From: JALORV01 sp963703945
GTDB lineage: Bacteria; Pseudomonadota; Gammaproteobacteria; Burkholderiales; Burkholderiaceae_F
DNA: 64,000 nucleotides
Direction: 5' to 3'
NCBI GenBank assembly: GCA_963703945.1
Contig: CAVPGM010000019.1
Coordinates: 1-64,000 of the forward strand
How positions within the stretch are numbered: the stretch's first letter is position 1; each line of letters begins with the position of its first letter. Shown here piece by piece: positions 24,818 to 34,338 of the stretch. The notes beneath the pieces are model-generated. The model saw nothing but the letters and a program-made list of their open reading frames with translations, was not told the DNA's origin and did not search any database. The translations under genes and the position numbers were made by a program.

Positions 24818-25909
24818 TCAAATCAACGGTTTTCCGTTGCGCACGAAGGGCAGCTTGACGACCTGCGCCGCCAGCAACTTGCCGCGGATGTCGACCTGCA
24901 CCGCGTCGCCAACCCTGACCTCGCGCGGCACACGCGCCATCGCGACCGAGAACCCGAGCGTCGGAGCGAACGTGCCGCTGGTGACTTCGCCCTCGCCGGC
25001 CGGCGTGATGACCTTCTGGTGCGACCGCAGCACGCCCTTGTCGAGCAGCTTCAGGCCCACCAGCGACTTGCGGGCGCCCGCATCGGCCAACTGCTGTTCC
25101 AGCGCCGCCCGCCCGACGAAATCGCGCGGAGTCTTGAGGTCGACCGTCCAGACGAGTCCGGCATCGAGCGGCGAGACGGTTTCGTCCATGTCGTTGCCGT
25201 ACAGATTCATCCCGGCTTCCAGGCGCAGGGTGTCTCGCGCGCCGAGCCCGGCCTCGGCCACGCCGGCCGCCTTCAGGTCATTCCACAGAGCCGGCGCCTG
25301 CGCAGCCGGCACCATCACCTCGAACCCGTCTTCGCCGGTGTAGCCGGTGCGCGCCACGAAGAGGTCGCCCGCTTCCGCGGCGAAGAAGGGACCAAGCCCC
25401 TCCGTGGCCGCCCGGGCAGCCGGTCGCACCTGCCAGAACTTCGCGCGGGCATGCGGCCCCTGCACGGCGATCATCGCGAGGTCTCGCCGCGGTGTGATCG
25501 TCACCCCGAAGCCGGCGTCGAACCGCACCTCTTCCATCCAGCCGAGATCCTTGTCGGCGGTCGACGCGTTGACGACGACGCGGAACCAGTCGTCGCGGAG
25601 GAAATAGATGATCAGATCGTCGATGACACCGCCAGCGTCGTTCAGCATGCAGGAATACAACGCCTTGCCGGATTGCGTCAGTTTGTCGACGTTGTTCGCC
25701 ACGAGATGGCGCAGGAAGGGACGTGCATCGGCGCCACGGAGGTCGACCGGGCGCATGTGCGACACGTCGAACATGCCGGCCGAACGCCGGACCGCGTGAT
25801 GTTCCTCGATCTGCGAGCCGTAATTGAGCGGCATGTCCCATCCGCCGAAATCGACGATCTTCGCGCCAGAGGCGACGTGGACTTCGTAAAGGGGTGTGCG
25901 CTTGCCCAT
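24818..25909 (-). CDS. gcvT: Glycine cleavage system T protein (aminomethyltransferase)
   Basis: 363 residues. Transfers the aminomethyl carbon to tetrahydrofolate, releasing ammonia. TPLYEVHVASGAKIVDFGGW, SHMRPVDLRGADARPFL, YTGEDGFEVMVP, GLGARDTLRLEAGMNLYG and the catalytic Asp region NDMDETVSPLDAGL are family hallmarks. The ATG at 25909 (MGKRTPLYE) is the family start; the open frame extends 92 codons further upstream through the riboswitch, which is non-coding. First gene of the operon. Confidence 0.97.
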   Translation of the reverse strand: MGKRTPLYEVHVASGAKIVDFGGWDMPLNYGSQIEEHHAVRRSAGMFDVSHMRPVDLRGADARPFLRHLVANNVDKLTQSGKALYSCMLNDAGGVIDDLIIYFLRDDWFRVVVNASTADKDLGWMEEVRFDAGFGVTITPRRDLAMIAVQGPHARAKFWQVRPAARAATEGLGPFFAAEAGDLFVARTGYTGEDGFEVMVPAAQAPALWNDLKAAGVAEAGLGARDTLRLEAGMNLYGNDMDETVSPLDAGLVWTVDLKTPRDFVGRAALEQQLADAGARKSLVGLKLLDKGVLRSHQKVITPAGEGEVTSGTFAPTLGFSVAMARVPREVRVGDAVQVDIRGKLLAAQVVKLPFVRNGKPLI

Positions 25910-25939
25910 GCGTGAGGCGAAGAAACAGAAAGGGGGAAA

Positions 25940-26152
25940 CCGACATCTGTCGGGCTCGCCACCCCTCTGTCCTTTGTGCCTGAGAGTTCGGGAGCCGCGT
26001 CTGCAACTCGGCCCCTGCCCCTTCGGCGCCGCGCGTCGTACCGCGCGCGGTCTCTCCAGAGTCGCCGGTAACGAAGCGGTTCTTGAACCTGAGCGATTCC
26101 GGGTGAGATTGCGCCTTCGGCGACGCCCGCATGGCGGACGTACTCTCCCGCT
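25940..26152 (-). promoter_or_regulatory. Tandem glycine riboswitch upstream of gcvTHP
   Basis: Read leftward. Aptamer 1 (about 26152-26076) has CGGGAGAGTACG, the inner element GCCGAAGGCGCAA and CTCAGGTTCAAGAACCG. Aptamer 2 (about 26062-25962) has CTGGAGAGACCG, GCCGAAGGGGCAG and CTCTCAGGCACAAAGGACAG. These are the conserved motifs of the two-aptamer glycine-sensing RNA, which turns on gcv expression when glycine is high. A hairpin CCGACA/TGTCGG (25940-25953) then TTTCCCCC lies between aptamer 2 and the gcvT start and is probably the expression platform. Confidence 0.95.
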
Positions 26153-26227
26153 TCGGCCTACTTCAGCGAAGCCGAAGGATAGCAAGTCCGGCGTGCAGAT
26201 ACATGTGACCCGGCGCCGGAGGCACCT

Positions 26228-27172
26228 TTACTCCAGCGGAATGCGGTCCTTGTTGCGCGCGAGAAAGGTCGCAAACGTCTGCAACTCCGGGTTCAGCCGT
26301 CGCGCGACATCGAGAGGTCGAGCGCCGCAGTAGTAGCTTTCGAATTCCGCCTTGAACTGGAACATGTTGCCGAGGTCCTCGGCACCGGGGAACCCGAAGC
26401 TGCGGTACTGCTCGGGAGTGACCGCGTTGTAGCGGACCGGCCGGCCGAGGGCGCGCGACAGTTCGGCCGCCATCTGCGCTCCGGTCGGATGCTCACCAGC
26501 CACGCCGTACGACTTGCCGATGGCCGCCTTGCCCTCTTTGAAAACGCCGAATGCACACTTGCCGATATCCTCGACGGCCATGCCGGGCAGCTTCTTGTCG
26601 CCCATCGGGAGCGTGAAGGCCAGCACTCCATCCGGACCCTTCTTTGGCCCCATTCCAAAGTGGATCAGGTTGTCCCAGTAGAAGCTCGTATTGAGCAGCG
26701 TCGTCGGCACCCTTTCGGTGAAGAAGTGGTTGGCCTCCCCCTTGGCGTCGAAGTGCGGCACGTTGTAGTTGCCAAGCAGCAGCGGCATGCGTTTCCCGTC
26801 GGCGGGGAAAAAGGCGCGCGTGTCCTCCAGCGTCGACCAGATCACGTGTGCGAGGCCGGCTTGCGCCGCCGCGTCGGCCATGGTCGCGGCCTGCGCGAGT
26901 TCCTTCTCCGGCGAAAAGTGCTCCCAGAAGTTGGTGACGCAGAACGCCCCGTGCGCGCCGCGCATGGCGACGCGGACACTCGTGGCATCGTCCATGTCGG
27001 CGGCGACCACTTCCGCGCCCGCGGCGGACAACGCGCGGGCCGGCGCCGAGTCGGGCTTGCGCGTGACGGCACGCACCGCGAATCCGCCGCCGGGATTCGC
27101 CAGGACTGCGCGCGCCAGCCCGCCGCCCTGCGCGCCCGTTGCACCGAAAACGACGATGATTTTGTTCGCCAT
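26228..27172 (-). CDS. NmrA-family NAD(P)-binding protein
   Basis: 314 residues. The N-terminal Rossmann motif IIVVFGATGAQGGGLARAVL, then VRAVTRKPDSAPA and ADMDDATSVRVAM. No YxxxK active site, as in NmrA/HSCARG redox sensors and atypical SDRs that bind NADPH without catalysis. The start is ATG 27172 (MANKIIVVF); a longer frame to 27241 overlaps threonine aldolase. It follows ltaE by 17 bp. The role beside glycine metabolism is unclear. Confidence 0.9.
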   Translation of the reverse strand: MANKIIVVFGATGAQGGGLARAVLANPGGGFAVRAVTRKPDSAPARALSAAGAEVVAADMDDATSVRVAMRGAHGAFCVTNFWEHFSPEKELAQAATMADAAAQAGLAHVIWSTLEDTRAFFPADGKRMPLLLGNYNVPHFDAKGEANHFFTERVPTTLLNTSFYWDNLIHFGMGPKKGPDGVLAFTLPMGDKKLPGMAVEDIGKCAFGVFKEGKAAIGKSYGVAGEHPTGAQMAAELSRALGRPVRYNAVTPEQYRSFGFPGAEDLGNMFQFKAEFESYYCGARPLDVARRLNPELQTFATFLARNKDRIPLE

Positions 27173-27189
27173 GAGCTTTCCCCCGCGGT

Positions 27190-28236
27190 TCAGTGTCTGG
27201 ACTCGATGATCTCCTCGAGGATCTCCGCCGCACGTGCGCACTGGGCGGTCGATACGTCGAGGTGCGTGACGGCCCGCAGCGTACGGGCGCCGAAAGGAAA
27301 CAACAGCACCCCGCGGCCGCGGGCCCGCTCGACCACCGTGGCCGCGTCCGGCGCGCCTTCGCGCAACCGGAACACGATGATGTTGGTCTGCACGGTGGCG
27401 AGGTTCAGTTCGATGCGCGGGCTGGCCGCCAGGCGGTCAGCGATCCGGCGCGCATTGGCGTGATCCTCGAACAGGCGCTCGCGATGATGATCGATCGCAT
27501 ACAGGCCGGCGGCGGCATAGATGCCCACCTGCCGCATTGCACCGCCGAACATGCGTCGGTAGCGGGTGGCCCGCTCGATCAGCTCGCGCGACCCGGCCAG
27601 CAGCGATCCGCCGGGCGCACCCAGCCCTTTGGACAGCGAGACCGCCACCAGGTCGAACGGCGCGGCGAGCTGCGCGAGACTCACCCCACTGGCCGCCGCG
27701 GCATTCCACAGACGCGCGCCATCGAGGAAGCTCGCAACGCCGAGCTCGCGCGCCGACTCGCAGATGCGCTCGGCCTCGGCCTGCGGAAAAACGATTCCGC
27801 CGGAGCGGTTGTGCGTGTTCTCGATCTCCAGCAGGGTGGTCGGGGGGTAGATTGGGTGGCCGCGCGGCTTGCAGGCGCCACGCAGCTCGTCGACGGCATA
27901 CACGCCGCGCGCACCGATCTCCGTGAACTGGACGCCGGAGTTTGCGGCCGAGCCGCCAGTTTCGTGCCACACCGCGTGGCTTTCGCGGCTGACGATCACG
28001 TCGTCGCCGGGCCGGGTCAGCACACGCAGCGCGACCTGGTTTGCCATCGTCCCGCTCGGCAGCCACAGCGAAGCCGGCTTGCCCAGCAGTTCGGCGACGC
28101 GCTGTTGCAGCCGGTTGGTGGTCGGATCTTCGCCGTATTGATCGTCGCCCACCTCGGCCGCAGCCATCGCCGCTCGCATCGCCTCGGTCGGCCGCGTGAC
28201 CGTGTCCGAACGCAGGTCGATGACCGGCTCGGTCAT
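27190..28236 (-). CDS. ltaE: Low-specificity L-threonine aldolase
   Basis: 348 residues, fold type I PLP enzyme that splits L-threonine (or allo-threonine) into glycine and acetaldehyde. IDLRSDTVTRPTEAMR at the N-terminus, YGEDPTTNRLQ, the ENTHNRSGG loop, FLDGARLWNA and the PLP lysine in SLSKGLGAPGGSLL. It produces glycine for the adjacent gcv operon and SdaA route. The ATG overlaps the stop of the upstream membrane-protein gene by four bases (28233-28236). Confidence 0.95.
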   Translation of the reverse strand: MTEPVIDLRSDTVTRPTEAMRAAMAAAEVGDDQYGEDPTTNRLQQRVAELLGKPASLWLPSGTMANQVALRVLTRPGDDVIVSRESHAVWHETGGSAANSGVQFTEIGARGVYAVDELRGACKPRGHPIYPPTTLLEIENTHNRSGGIVFPQAEAERICESARELGVASFLDGARLWNAAAASGVSLAQLAAPFDLVAVSLSKGLGAPGGSLLAGSRELIERATRYRRMFGGAMRQVGIYAAAGLYAIDHHRERLFEDHANARRIADRLAASPRIELNLATVQTNIIVFRLREGAPDAATVVERARGRGVLLFPFGARTLRAVTHLDVSTAQCARAAEILEEIIESRH

Positions 28237-28646
28237 CCGCGTTCATCCCAGCGCAGCTGGGCGACGGCTGCAGGGATCGTCACCATCATCCGGTGCCGTT
28301 GCTGCCATTCGCGCTCGATGCCGCGCCGGAAGTCGGCGTGGCTCCAGTAGAGAACCACAAAGGCGAGTATCAACACGATTGCCATCAGCCAGGCGATACG
28401 TGTCAGCCGGCGCAGCCATTGACCCGCCGCGGCGAACGCACCGTAGAACCAGTTCGCCAATCCGAACAGCACGACGAGCAGGATGATCCACACGACCTTG
28501 CCGCCGGTGCCGCGCCGCGTGTCGACCGCGCAGTCGACGATGCACCACACCGGCTGCACCATGACCATGAACACCATCAGGGCGACGAAGGCGGCCAGGA
28601 ACGCCGCCACCGCGAAGGCCGCCACTCCGGAAAAGGTTTCGATCAT
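28233..28646 (-). CDS. Hypothetical inner-membrane protein
   Basis: 137 residues with three membrane helices (about 8-32, 47-70 and 85-103; VVWIILLVVLFGLANWFYG is the second). The middle part resembles uncharacterised small membrane proteins. Its position, 19 bp after the amino-acid decarboxylase and overlapping ltaE by ATGA, ties it to one transcript with both. No catalytic motif was seen. Confidence 0.75.
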   Translation of the reverse strand: MIETFSGVAAFAVAAFLAAFVALMVFMVMVQPVWCIVDCAVDTRRGTGGKVVWIILLVVLFGLANWFYGAFAAAGQWLRRLTRIAWLMAIVLILAFVVLYWSHADFRRGIEREWQQRHRMMVTIPAAVAQLRWDERG

Positions 28647-28665
28647 CTGGATTGAGCGCTGCCGG

Positions 28666-30957
28666 TCAGCGCACGCAGTCGAGGAAGTACTGGGTGCGGC
28701 CGTCGACCTCTTCCTTGACGAGCCCGTGTATGTCGGTGCCGAAGCCGGGGAAGCGCGCGTTCAGCTCGCGCGCGAAGCGCAGGTAGCGAACGATCGTCGC
28801 GTTGACCCGCTCGCCCGGAATCAGCAGCGGGATTCCCGGTGGATACGGCGTCAGCAGCACGGAAGTCACGCGACCCTCGAGATTCTCGATCGGAACGCGG
28901 TCGACCGCGCTGTGCGCCATTTTCGCGTACGCGTCGGCGGGCTTCATCACCGGCTCCATCTCCGACAGATACATCTCGGTCGTCAGCCGCGCGATGTCGC
29001 TTTCGCGATAGATCGCGTGCACCGCCGTGCACAGTTCGCGCAGTCCCATCTTCTCGTACTGCGGGAAGGAGCGGATGAACTCGGGCATCACGCGCCACAG
29101 CGGCTGGTTGTTGTCGTAGTCGTCCTTGAACTGCTGCAGCTCGGTGACCATCGTGTTCCAGCGGCCCTTGGTGATGCCGATCGTGAACATGATGAAGAAC
29201 GAATACAGCCCCGTCTTCTCGACGATGATGCCGTGCTCGGCGAGGTACTTGGTCACCACCGCCGCGGGTATTCCCGGATCCGCGAAGGAACCGTCGAGGT
29301 TCAGCCCCGGATTGATCACGGTCGCCTTGATCGGGTCGAGCATGTTGAAACCCGGCGCGATCTGCTCGAAGCCGTGCCAGGCGTCGCCCGGCTTCAGCAT
29401 CCAGTCCTCGCGCGTGCCGATACCGTCGGCCGCCAGATGCTCCGGTCCCCAGACCTTAAACCACCATCCGCCCTTTTCGTCCGGGCCGAACTCCCGGTCG
29501 ACCTTGCGCATCGCGCGGCGGAATTCGAGCGCCTCGGAAATCGACTCCTCGACGAGCGCCGTGCCACCCGGCGGTTCCATCATCGCGGCCGCGACATCGC
29601 ACGAGGCAATGATCGCGTACTGCGGTGACGTCGACGTATGCATCAGGAACGCCTCGTTGAACATGAAGCGGTCGAGTTTCTCGGTATCGGCGTCCTCGAT
29701 CAGGATCTGCGACGCCTGCGACAGGCCCGCCAGCAGCTTGTGGGTGGATTGCGTCGAGAACATCATCGATTCACGGTTGCGAGGCCGTGCCGCACGGCCA
29801 CCGATCGCGTGCATCTCGCGATAGAAGTCGTGGAAGGCCGCATGCGGCAGCCAGGCCTCGTCGAAATGCAGAGTGTCGACGCGTCCATCGAGAAGCCCCT
29901 TGATCGTCTCTACGTTGTAGACGATGCCGTCGTAGGTGCTCTGGGTCAGCGTCAGGATGCGCGGCTTGTCGCGCGCGGCACCGTCGCCGGCACGTCGCCC
30001 GGCCCGCGCGTGCTTCAGCAGCGGATGGCGTTCGATCTTGCGTGCGATCGACTCCCACTGGAATTCCTCGAGCGGGATCGGCCCGATGATGCCGTAGTGG
30101 TTGCGAGTCGGCGTCAGGAACACCGGAACTGCGCCGGTCATCGTGATCGCGTGCAGCACCGACTTGTGGCAGTTGCGGTCGACGATCACCACATCGCCCG
30201 GCGCGACCACGTAGTGCCAGACGATCTTGTTCGATGTCGAGGTGCCGTTGGTGACGAAAAACAGGTGATCAGCGCCGAAGATGCGTCCGGCGTTGCGTTC
30301 GCTCGCGGCGACCGGCCCGGTGTGGTCGAGCAGCTGGCCGAGTTCGTCGACCGAGTTGCAGACGTCGGCGCGCAGCATGTTCTCGCCGAAGAACTGGTGG
30401 AACATCTGCCCCACCGGGCTCTTCAGGAACGCCACACCGCCGGAATGTCCCGGGCAGTGCCATGAATACGAGCCGTCCTGCGCGTAGTGCACCAGCGCGC
30501 GGAAAAATGGCGGGGCGAGCGTGTCGAGGTAGGCGCGCGCCTCGCGGACGATGTAGCGCGCGACGAACTCCGGCGTGTCCTCGAACATGTGGATGAATCC
30601 GTGCAGTTCGCGCAGCACCTCGTTCGGCAGGTGCTGCGTCGTGCGCGTCTCGCCGTACAGGAAGATCGGGATGTGCGCATTGCGGCGACGGATCTCGCGC
30701 ACGAAGGCTGCGAGCTTGGCGACCGTCTCCTGGTCGCCGTTGCCCTCGGCGAGTTCCTCGTCGTCGACCGCCAGGATGAACGCCGACGCTCGACTCTGCT
30801 GCTGCGCAAAGCTCGCGACGTCGCCGAAGCTCGTGACGCCCAGCGCCTCCACGCCCTCTGCCTCGATCGCCTTCGCGAGCGCCCGAATACCGAGTCCGCT
30901 CGCGTTCTCCGAACGGAAGTCCTCGTCGATGATGACTATCGGAAAGCGGAATCGCAT
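28666..30957 (-). CDS. Orn/Lys/Arg decarboxylase (biodegradative, large type)
   Basis: 763 residues, the size of the inducible fold-type-I decarboxylases (AdiA/CadA/SpeF group). An N-terminal receiver-like wing domain (FPIVIIDEDFRSENASG to about 125), then the catalytic domain with HCPGHSGGVAFLKSPVG, VTNGTSTSNKIV, DRNCHKSVLHA, HFDEAWLPHAAFHDFY and the PLP lysine in STQSTHKLLAGLSQ. C-terminal domain with LTPYPPGIPLLIPGER. Substrate among arginine, lysine and ornithine cannot be decided by eye. ATG 30957 chosen at MRFRFPIV. Confidence 0.92.
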   Translation of the reverse strand: MRFRFPIVIIDEDFRSENASGLGIRALAKAIEAEGVEALGVTSFGDVASFAQQQSRASAFILAVDDEELAEGNGDQETVAKLAAFVREIRRRNAHIPIFLYGETRTTQHLPNEVLRELHGFIHMFEDTPEFVARYIVREARAYLDTLAPPFFRALVHYAQDGSYSWHCPGHSGGVAFLKSPVGQMFHQFFGENMLRADVCNSVDELGQLLDHTGPVAASERNAGRIFGADHLFFVTNGTSTSNKIVWHYVVAPGDVVIVDRNCHKSVLHAITMTGAVPVFLTPTRNHYGIIGPIPLEEFQWESIARKIERHPLLKHARAGRRAGDGAARDKPRILTLTQSTYDGIVYNVETIKGLLDGRVDTLHFDEAWLPHAAFHDFYREMHAIGGRAARPRNRESMMFSTQSTHKLLAGLSQASQILIEDADTEKLDRFMFNEAFLMHTSTSPQYAIIASCDVAAAMMEPPGGTALVEESISEALEFRRAMRKVDREFGPDEKGGWWFKVWGPEHLAADGIGTREDWMLKPGDAWHGFEQIAPGFNMLDPIKATVINPGLNLDGSFADPGIPAAVVTKYLAEHGIIVEKTGLYSFFIMFTIGITKGRWNTMVTELQQFKDDYDNNQPLWRVMPEFIRSFPQYEKMGLRELCTAVHAIYRESDIARLTTEMYLSEMEPVMKPADAYAKMAHSAVDRVPIENLEGRVTSVLLTPYPPGIPLLIPGERVNATIVRYLRFARELNARFPGFGTDIHGLVKEEVDGRTQYFLDCVR

Positions 30958-31055
30958 GCGGGGTCCGGACGGCCTGTGCGGCGTGGAAGGCTGCGGATTA
31001 TCCCCGGTCGCGCCCGGAGGGCAAGCGCGGCCGGCCAAGTGGGCACGTCACATGC

Positions 31056-31070
31056 GACGCTGTCAGCGTC
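31056..31070. promoter_or_regulatory. 15-bp palindrome between divergent genes (possible operator)
   Basis: GACGCTG-T-CAGCGTC is a perfect 7-bp inverted repeat around a single base, 99 bp upstream of the decarboxylase start and 89 bp upstream of the FecR-like gene. Position between two divergent starts suggests a regulator site; no regulator is identified. Confidence 0.45.
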
Positions 31071-31158
31071 AACAACCGGGGCCCGCCGTGCGTTACAGGA
31101 GCATGAGCCCCCCGCAATGCGGCGCCCTGGTTACAACTTGAAACGATTGGAGACTTCG

Positions 31159-33066
31159 ATGCAACGCTGGCTGGGCTTGCTGACCGCCCTGCTGATCGGC
31201 GGTGGTGCCATCACACTGCACTCGGCATCGGCGGATGCTGCCGATTCGACAGCCGATGCGCCACCGCTGATCGCCGGACGTGTGTCATACATCGAGGGCG
31301 ACGTCAGCATCTGGCGCGTCGAGGAAGATGGCGACGGGCGGTGGGACCGCGCACAGATCAACGACGTCGTCACGGCCGGCACCGGCGTGGCGACAGGTGG
31401 CGGCCGCGCGGAAGTACGCGTCGGCCCCCATGCATTCAGGCTGGATGCATCGAGCAGCGGCGGATTCAGCCAGCTGGATATCGATCGCGCGGTATTCGCG
31501 CTCGAACGCGGCTTCATCAGCCTTCGGCTCGCACCCGCGCAGCAGTCCGAGGCCATTTCGCTCGAAGTGGGCGGCGTGCGCGTTGATTTCGCGCTGCCGG
31601 GTCGCTACCGCGTCGATGCGATCGACGGTTCGCCGCTGAAAGTCACCGCCTTCGAGGGCCAGGGCACCGTGAACTACGGCGCCAACAGTGTCACGGTGAG
31701 CGCAGGCCAGGCGCTGGTGATGACACAGTCGAGCCTCAGTTTCGCCGCGGCCGTCTCCACACAGATCGATGATTGGGCGTGGGCGCGCGACGAGCGCTAC
31801 GCGCAGGTGCAGGTGGCGCGCTACGTCTCGCCGACGATGACCGGCTATGAAGAGCTCGACGCCTACGGCGACTGGACGGTCGATACGACTTACGGCGCGC
31901 TGTGGATGCCGCGCGCGGTTCCGGTCGGCTGGGCCCCGTACCGCGACGGACGGTGGCGCTGGGTCTCGCCGTGGGGATGGACCTGGGTCGACGCAGCCCC
32001 GTGGGGCTACGCGCCGTTCCACTACGGGCGCTGGGTGTTCGTCGGCAGCCGCTGGTGCTGGTGGCCCGGAAGCTATGTCGCGCGCCCAATCTGGGCACCG
32101 GCGCTGGTCGGGTTCGTCGGCACGACCGGCTCTGCCGTGCCGTTCGGCGTCGGCGGGCCGGTGGTCGGCTGGTATCCGCTGGCTCCGTGGCATCCGTATC
32201 GGCCGCACTATCGTGCCGACACGCGCTATGTGACGATCGTCAACCAGACGATCATCAACCGGCCGCCACGCGGTGTGCCTTCGGACGTCAATCAGCATCC
32301 GGGCTCGACCTGGGTGCCGGACCAGCGGTTTCGCGAACCGATCGCCAAGGTCCGCATTCCTGCCCAGACCGAGAAAGTCGCCGATCTGCGCCCGATCGCG
32401 CCGCCGCCTCGCCCGGTAAGCACCACCGGCCCGCGCAGCGACGTCGCCCAGCCCATGCCGCCGCCGTCACGCATCGCACCGCCTCAGATGCGTAGCGGAC
32501 AGAACGTCGTGCAGACCGCGCCGAAATTCAGCGTCGCTCCGTCTCATCCGCTGCCCGGGGCGGACACGACGCTGTCGCAGCCGGAGCCGATCCGCCGCGT
32601 CGAGCCAAGACCGCAGCCGGTTCCACCGCCACGATCCGACGTGCAGGGGCCGCGACCGAAGCCGAATTTCCCGCAGGACACCTTGCCGCCGTATCAGCAG
32701 CTGCAGAAACCGTTTGGCGCCGAACCGGCCCGCACGCCGCCGGCCGCTCCGCCGACCATCCGCCAACCCAACCCGGTCGCGGTACCTTCGGCGCCGCAGG
32801 GTGTCACCCCACCTTCCGCGCCCGCCGCGCGAGCTCCAACTGCACCGCCAGTGGCTCAACACGCGCCGGCCGCCAGCCCCCCGCAACGGACCGGCCCGGT
32901 GGCGGCAACTCCCGCGCCAGCCCCTCAGTCACAGGCGCACCCGGCACAGCAGAAACCACAGGCGGCACAGAACTCCAGGCAGGAAGCGATGCAGCAGGGC
33001 GCGCAAGAGGGCGAGCGCGGCAAGCCGGGCGCGGACGTACCCCGCCCCAAGACGATGGTGCAATGA
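31159..33066 (+). CDS. FecR-domain / DUF6600 secreted protein with proline-rich tail
   Basis: 635 residues. Signal peptide MQRWLGLLTALLIGGGAITL, FecR-type beta domain at about 38-195 (GRVSYIEGDVSIWR, GVATGGGRAEVRVG, GRYRVDAIDGSPLKVTAFEG), then a tryptophan-rich block (about 225-370: WMPRAVPVGWAPYRDGRW, WVSPWGWTWVDAAPWGY) characteristic of DUF6600, and a Pro/Ala/Gln-rich, probably disordered tail (about 400-635). Common in Burkholderiales; role probably at the cell envelope, unproven. ATG 31159 after TTGGAG. Confidence 0.9.
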   Translation: MQRWLGLLTALLIGGGAITLHSASADAADSTADAPPLIAGRVSYIEGDVSIWRVEEDGDGRWDRAQINDVVTAGTGVATGGGRAEVRVGPHAFRLDASSSGGFSQLDIDRAVFALERGFISLRLAPAQQSEAISLEVGGVRVDFALPGRYRVDAIDGSPLKVTAFEGQGTVNYGANSVTVSAGQALVMTQSSLSFAAAVSTQIDDWAWARDERYAQVQVARYVSPTMTGYEELDAYGDWTVDTTYGALWMPRAVPVGWAPYRDGRWRWVSPWGWTWVDAAPWGYAPFHYGRWVFVGSRWCWWPGSYVARPIWAPALVGFVGTTGSAVPFGVGGPVVGWYPLAPWHPYRPHYRADTRYVTIVNQTIINRPPRGVPSDVNQHPGSTWVPDQRFREPIAKVRIPAQTEKVADLRPIAPPPRPVSTTGPRSDVAQPMPPPSRIAPPQMRSGQNVVQTAPKFSVAPSHPLPGADTTLSQPEPIRRVEPRPQPVPPPRSDVQGPRPKPNFPQDTLPPYQQLQKPFGAEPARTPPAAPPTIRQPNPVAVPSAPQGVTPPSAPAARAPTAPPVAQHAPAASPPQRTGPVAATPAPAPQSQAHPAQQKPQAAQNSRQEAMQQGAQEGERGKPGADVPRPKTMVQ

Positions 33067-33078
33067 ACGTCGGTAGCG

Positions 33079-34098
33079 CTACGAGCGGAGCTCGGCCGCC
33101 GGCGCCGCGAGATTGACGATGCGCGAGAACAGGCGCCGGTACTGCAGGTCGACATCGGCGCCGAAGCGCGGATCGCGGTTGACCGAAAAGGCGGCGTCGA
33201 TCGCGGCCCAGTCCTCGTCCTTCAGGTATTTCTGGGCGGCTGGGAGGATCACGCCCTCCTCGCGGCCAAGGTGCTCCCAGATGAAGGTCGTGTACGCATT
33301 CACCGCAGATTCCAGCGCGGCGAGGTCGAAGGGCTCGCGCTCGACCAGCGCCGACAGTTCGGCGACGAGTTGCTCATCGCGCTCGTGCTGGCGCTCGAGT
33401 TCGTCGAGTTCGGCATCCATCGTCGAAGTGCGACTGCGCAGCCTGGCGAACAGGTAATCGTCTTCCTTCGGGTGATGGAGGGCGACCGGGAAGTCGCGGA
33501 TGTAGCGGACGATTGCGCGCATCACGGCTCTGTCCGCTGCCGCGCCGGCGTTACGCGCGTTGGTGATCAGGTGCATCCACGCGTGCAGCACGGCCGCCAG
33601 CGACCGATGCTCATCGCGGATGATGCCGATCGCGCGGGCCGGCGCCGCGGGATTGCTGGTCGCGGCGACCAGCACCGGCACCTCGGTCTGCATCAGCACC
33701 TTCAGCGTCTGCGAGCCCAGCACCATGCCGACGTTGCTGCGCCGTCCGTGCGACGCCATGTAAATGAGGTCGCAGCCTGCATCGCGTGCAGCGGCGAGGA
33801 TCGACTCGTACGGCTTGTCGCTGACCGCGCTTGCCGCGCCGCACGGCACGCCCAGCGCACGCGCGGCTGACTCGGCCTTGGACAACAGTTCACGCGCGCG
33901 CCCGTCGAACGCATAAGCGTTATCACCCGGAGCGGTCCACACGATTTCCGGTCCCGACCGCAGCGATGCCGCCTGATCAGGCACTGCGTGAAAGAACGTG
34001 ATGCGAGCTCCGAGCGTACGCGCGAACTCGACCGCCTCCCCGACGATCTGGGTCGACAAGTCGGTGCCATCGAGCGGAACTAGCAGATGCCGGTACAT
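33079..34098 (-). CDS. Universal stress protein-hemerythrin (HHE) fusion
   Basis: 339 residues. About 1-145 is a UspA domain (YRHLLVPLDGTDLSTQI, the ATP-loop region IYMASHGRRSNVGMVLGSQT). About 160-330 is a hemerythrin-like four-helix bundle with metal-ligand candidates in DEHRSLAAVLHAW, HHPKEDDYLF, ERQHERDEQ and WEHLGREEGVI. Such proteins may link nucleotide sensing with O2, NO or iron sensing. A second copy lies at 40804. ATG 34098 is preceded by AGGAG. Divergent from the MalT-like regulator. Confidence 0.9.
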   Translation of the reverse strand: MYRHLLVPLDGTDLSTQIVGEAVEFARTLGARITFFHAVPDQAASLRSGPEIVWTAPGDNAYAFDGRARELLSKAESAARALGVPCGAASAVSDKPYESILAAARDAGCDLIYMASHGRRSNVGMVLGSQTLKVLMQTEVPVLVAATSNPAAPARAIGIIRDEHRSLAAVLHAWMHLITNARNAGAAADRAVMRAIVRYIRDFPVALHHPKEDDYLFARLRSRTSTMDAELDELERQHERDEQLVAELSALVEREPFDLAALESAVNAYTTFIWEHLGREEGVILPAAQKYLKDEDWAAIDAAFSVNRDPRFGADVDLQYRRLFSRIVNLAAPAAELRS

Positions 34099-34338
34099 GG
34101 CAGCTCCTCTTGAAACACACTGCACGGAAGCCTAGGGCGCGACCTGCCCGCGCTACCCCCCTGCGCCTAGGGGGGACGGCGGGATCGGGCGGATCGCTGC
34201 GATCACTCCTACAATCGTCCGCTGGCTGGCGGCATCAGGCGCGGAGGGCGTTCGGCGCCATGCTGATTCGGCGCCTCCGAGTCCCTTCCCATTGCGGCGG
34301 CAGTCCGGCAGCCACGTCTTTCCGACACAAGAGGCGGT

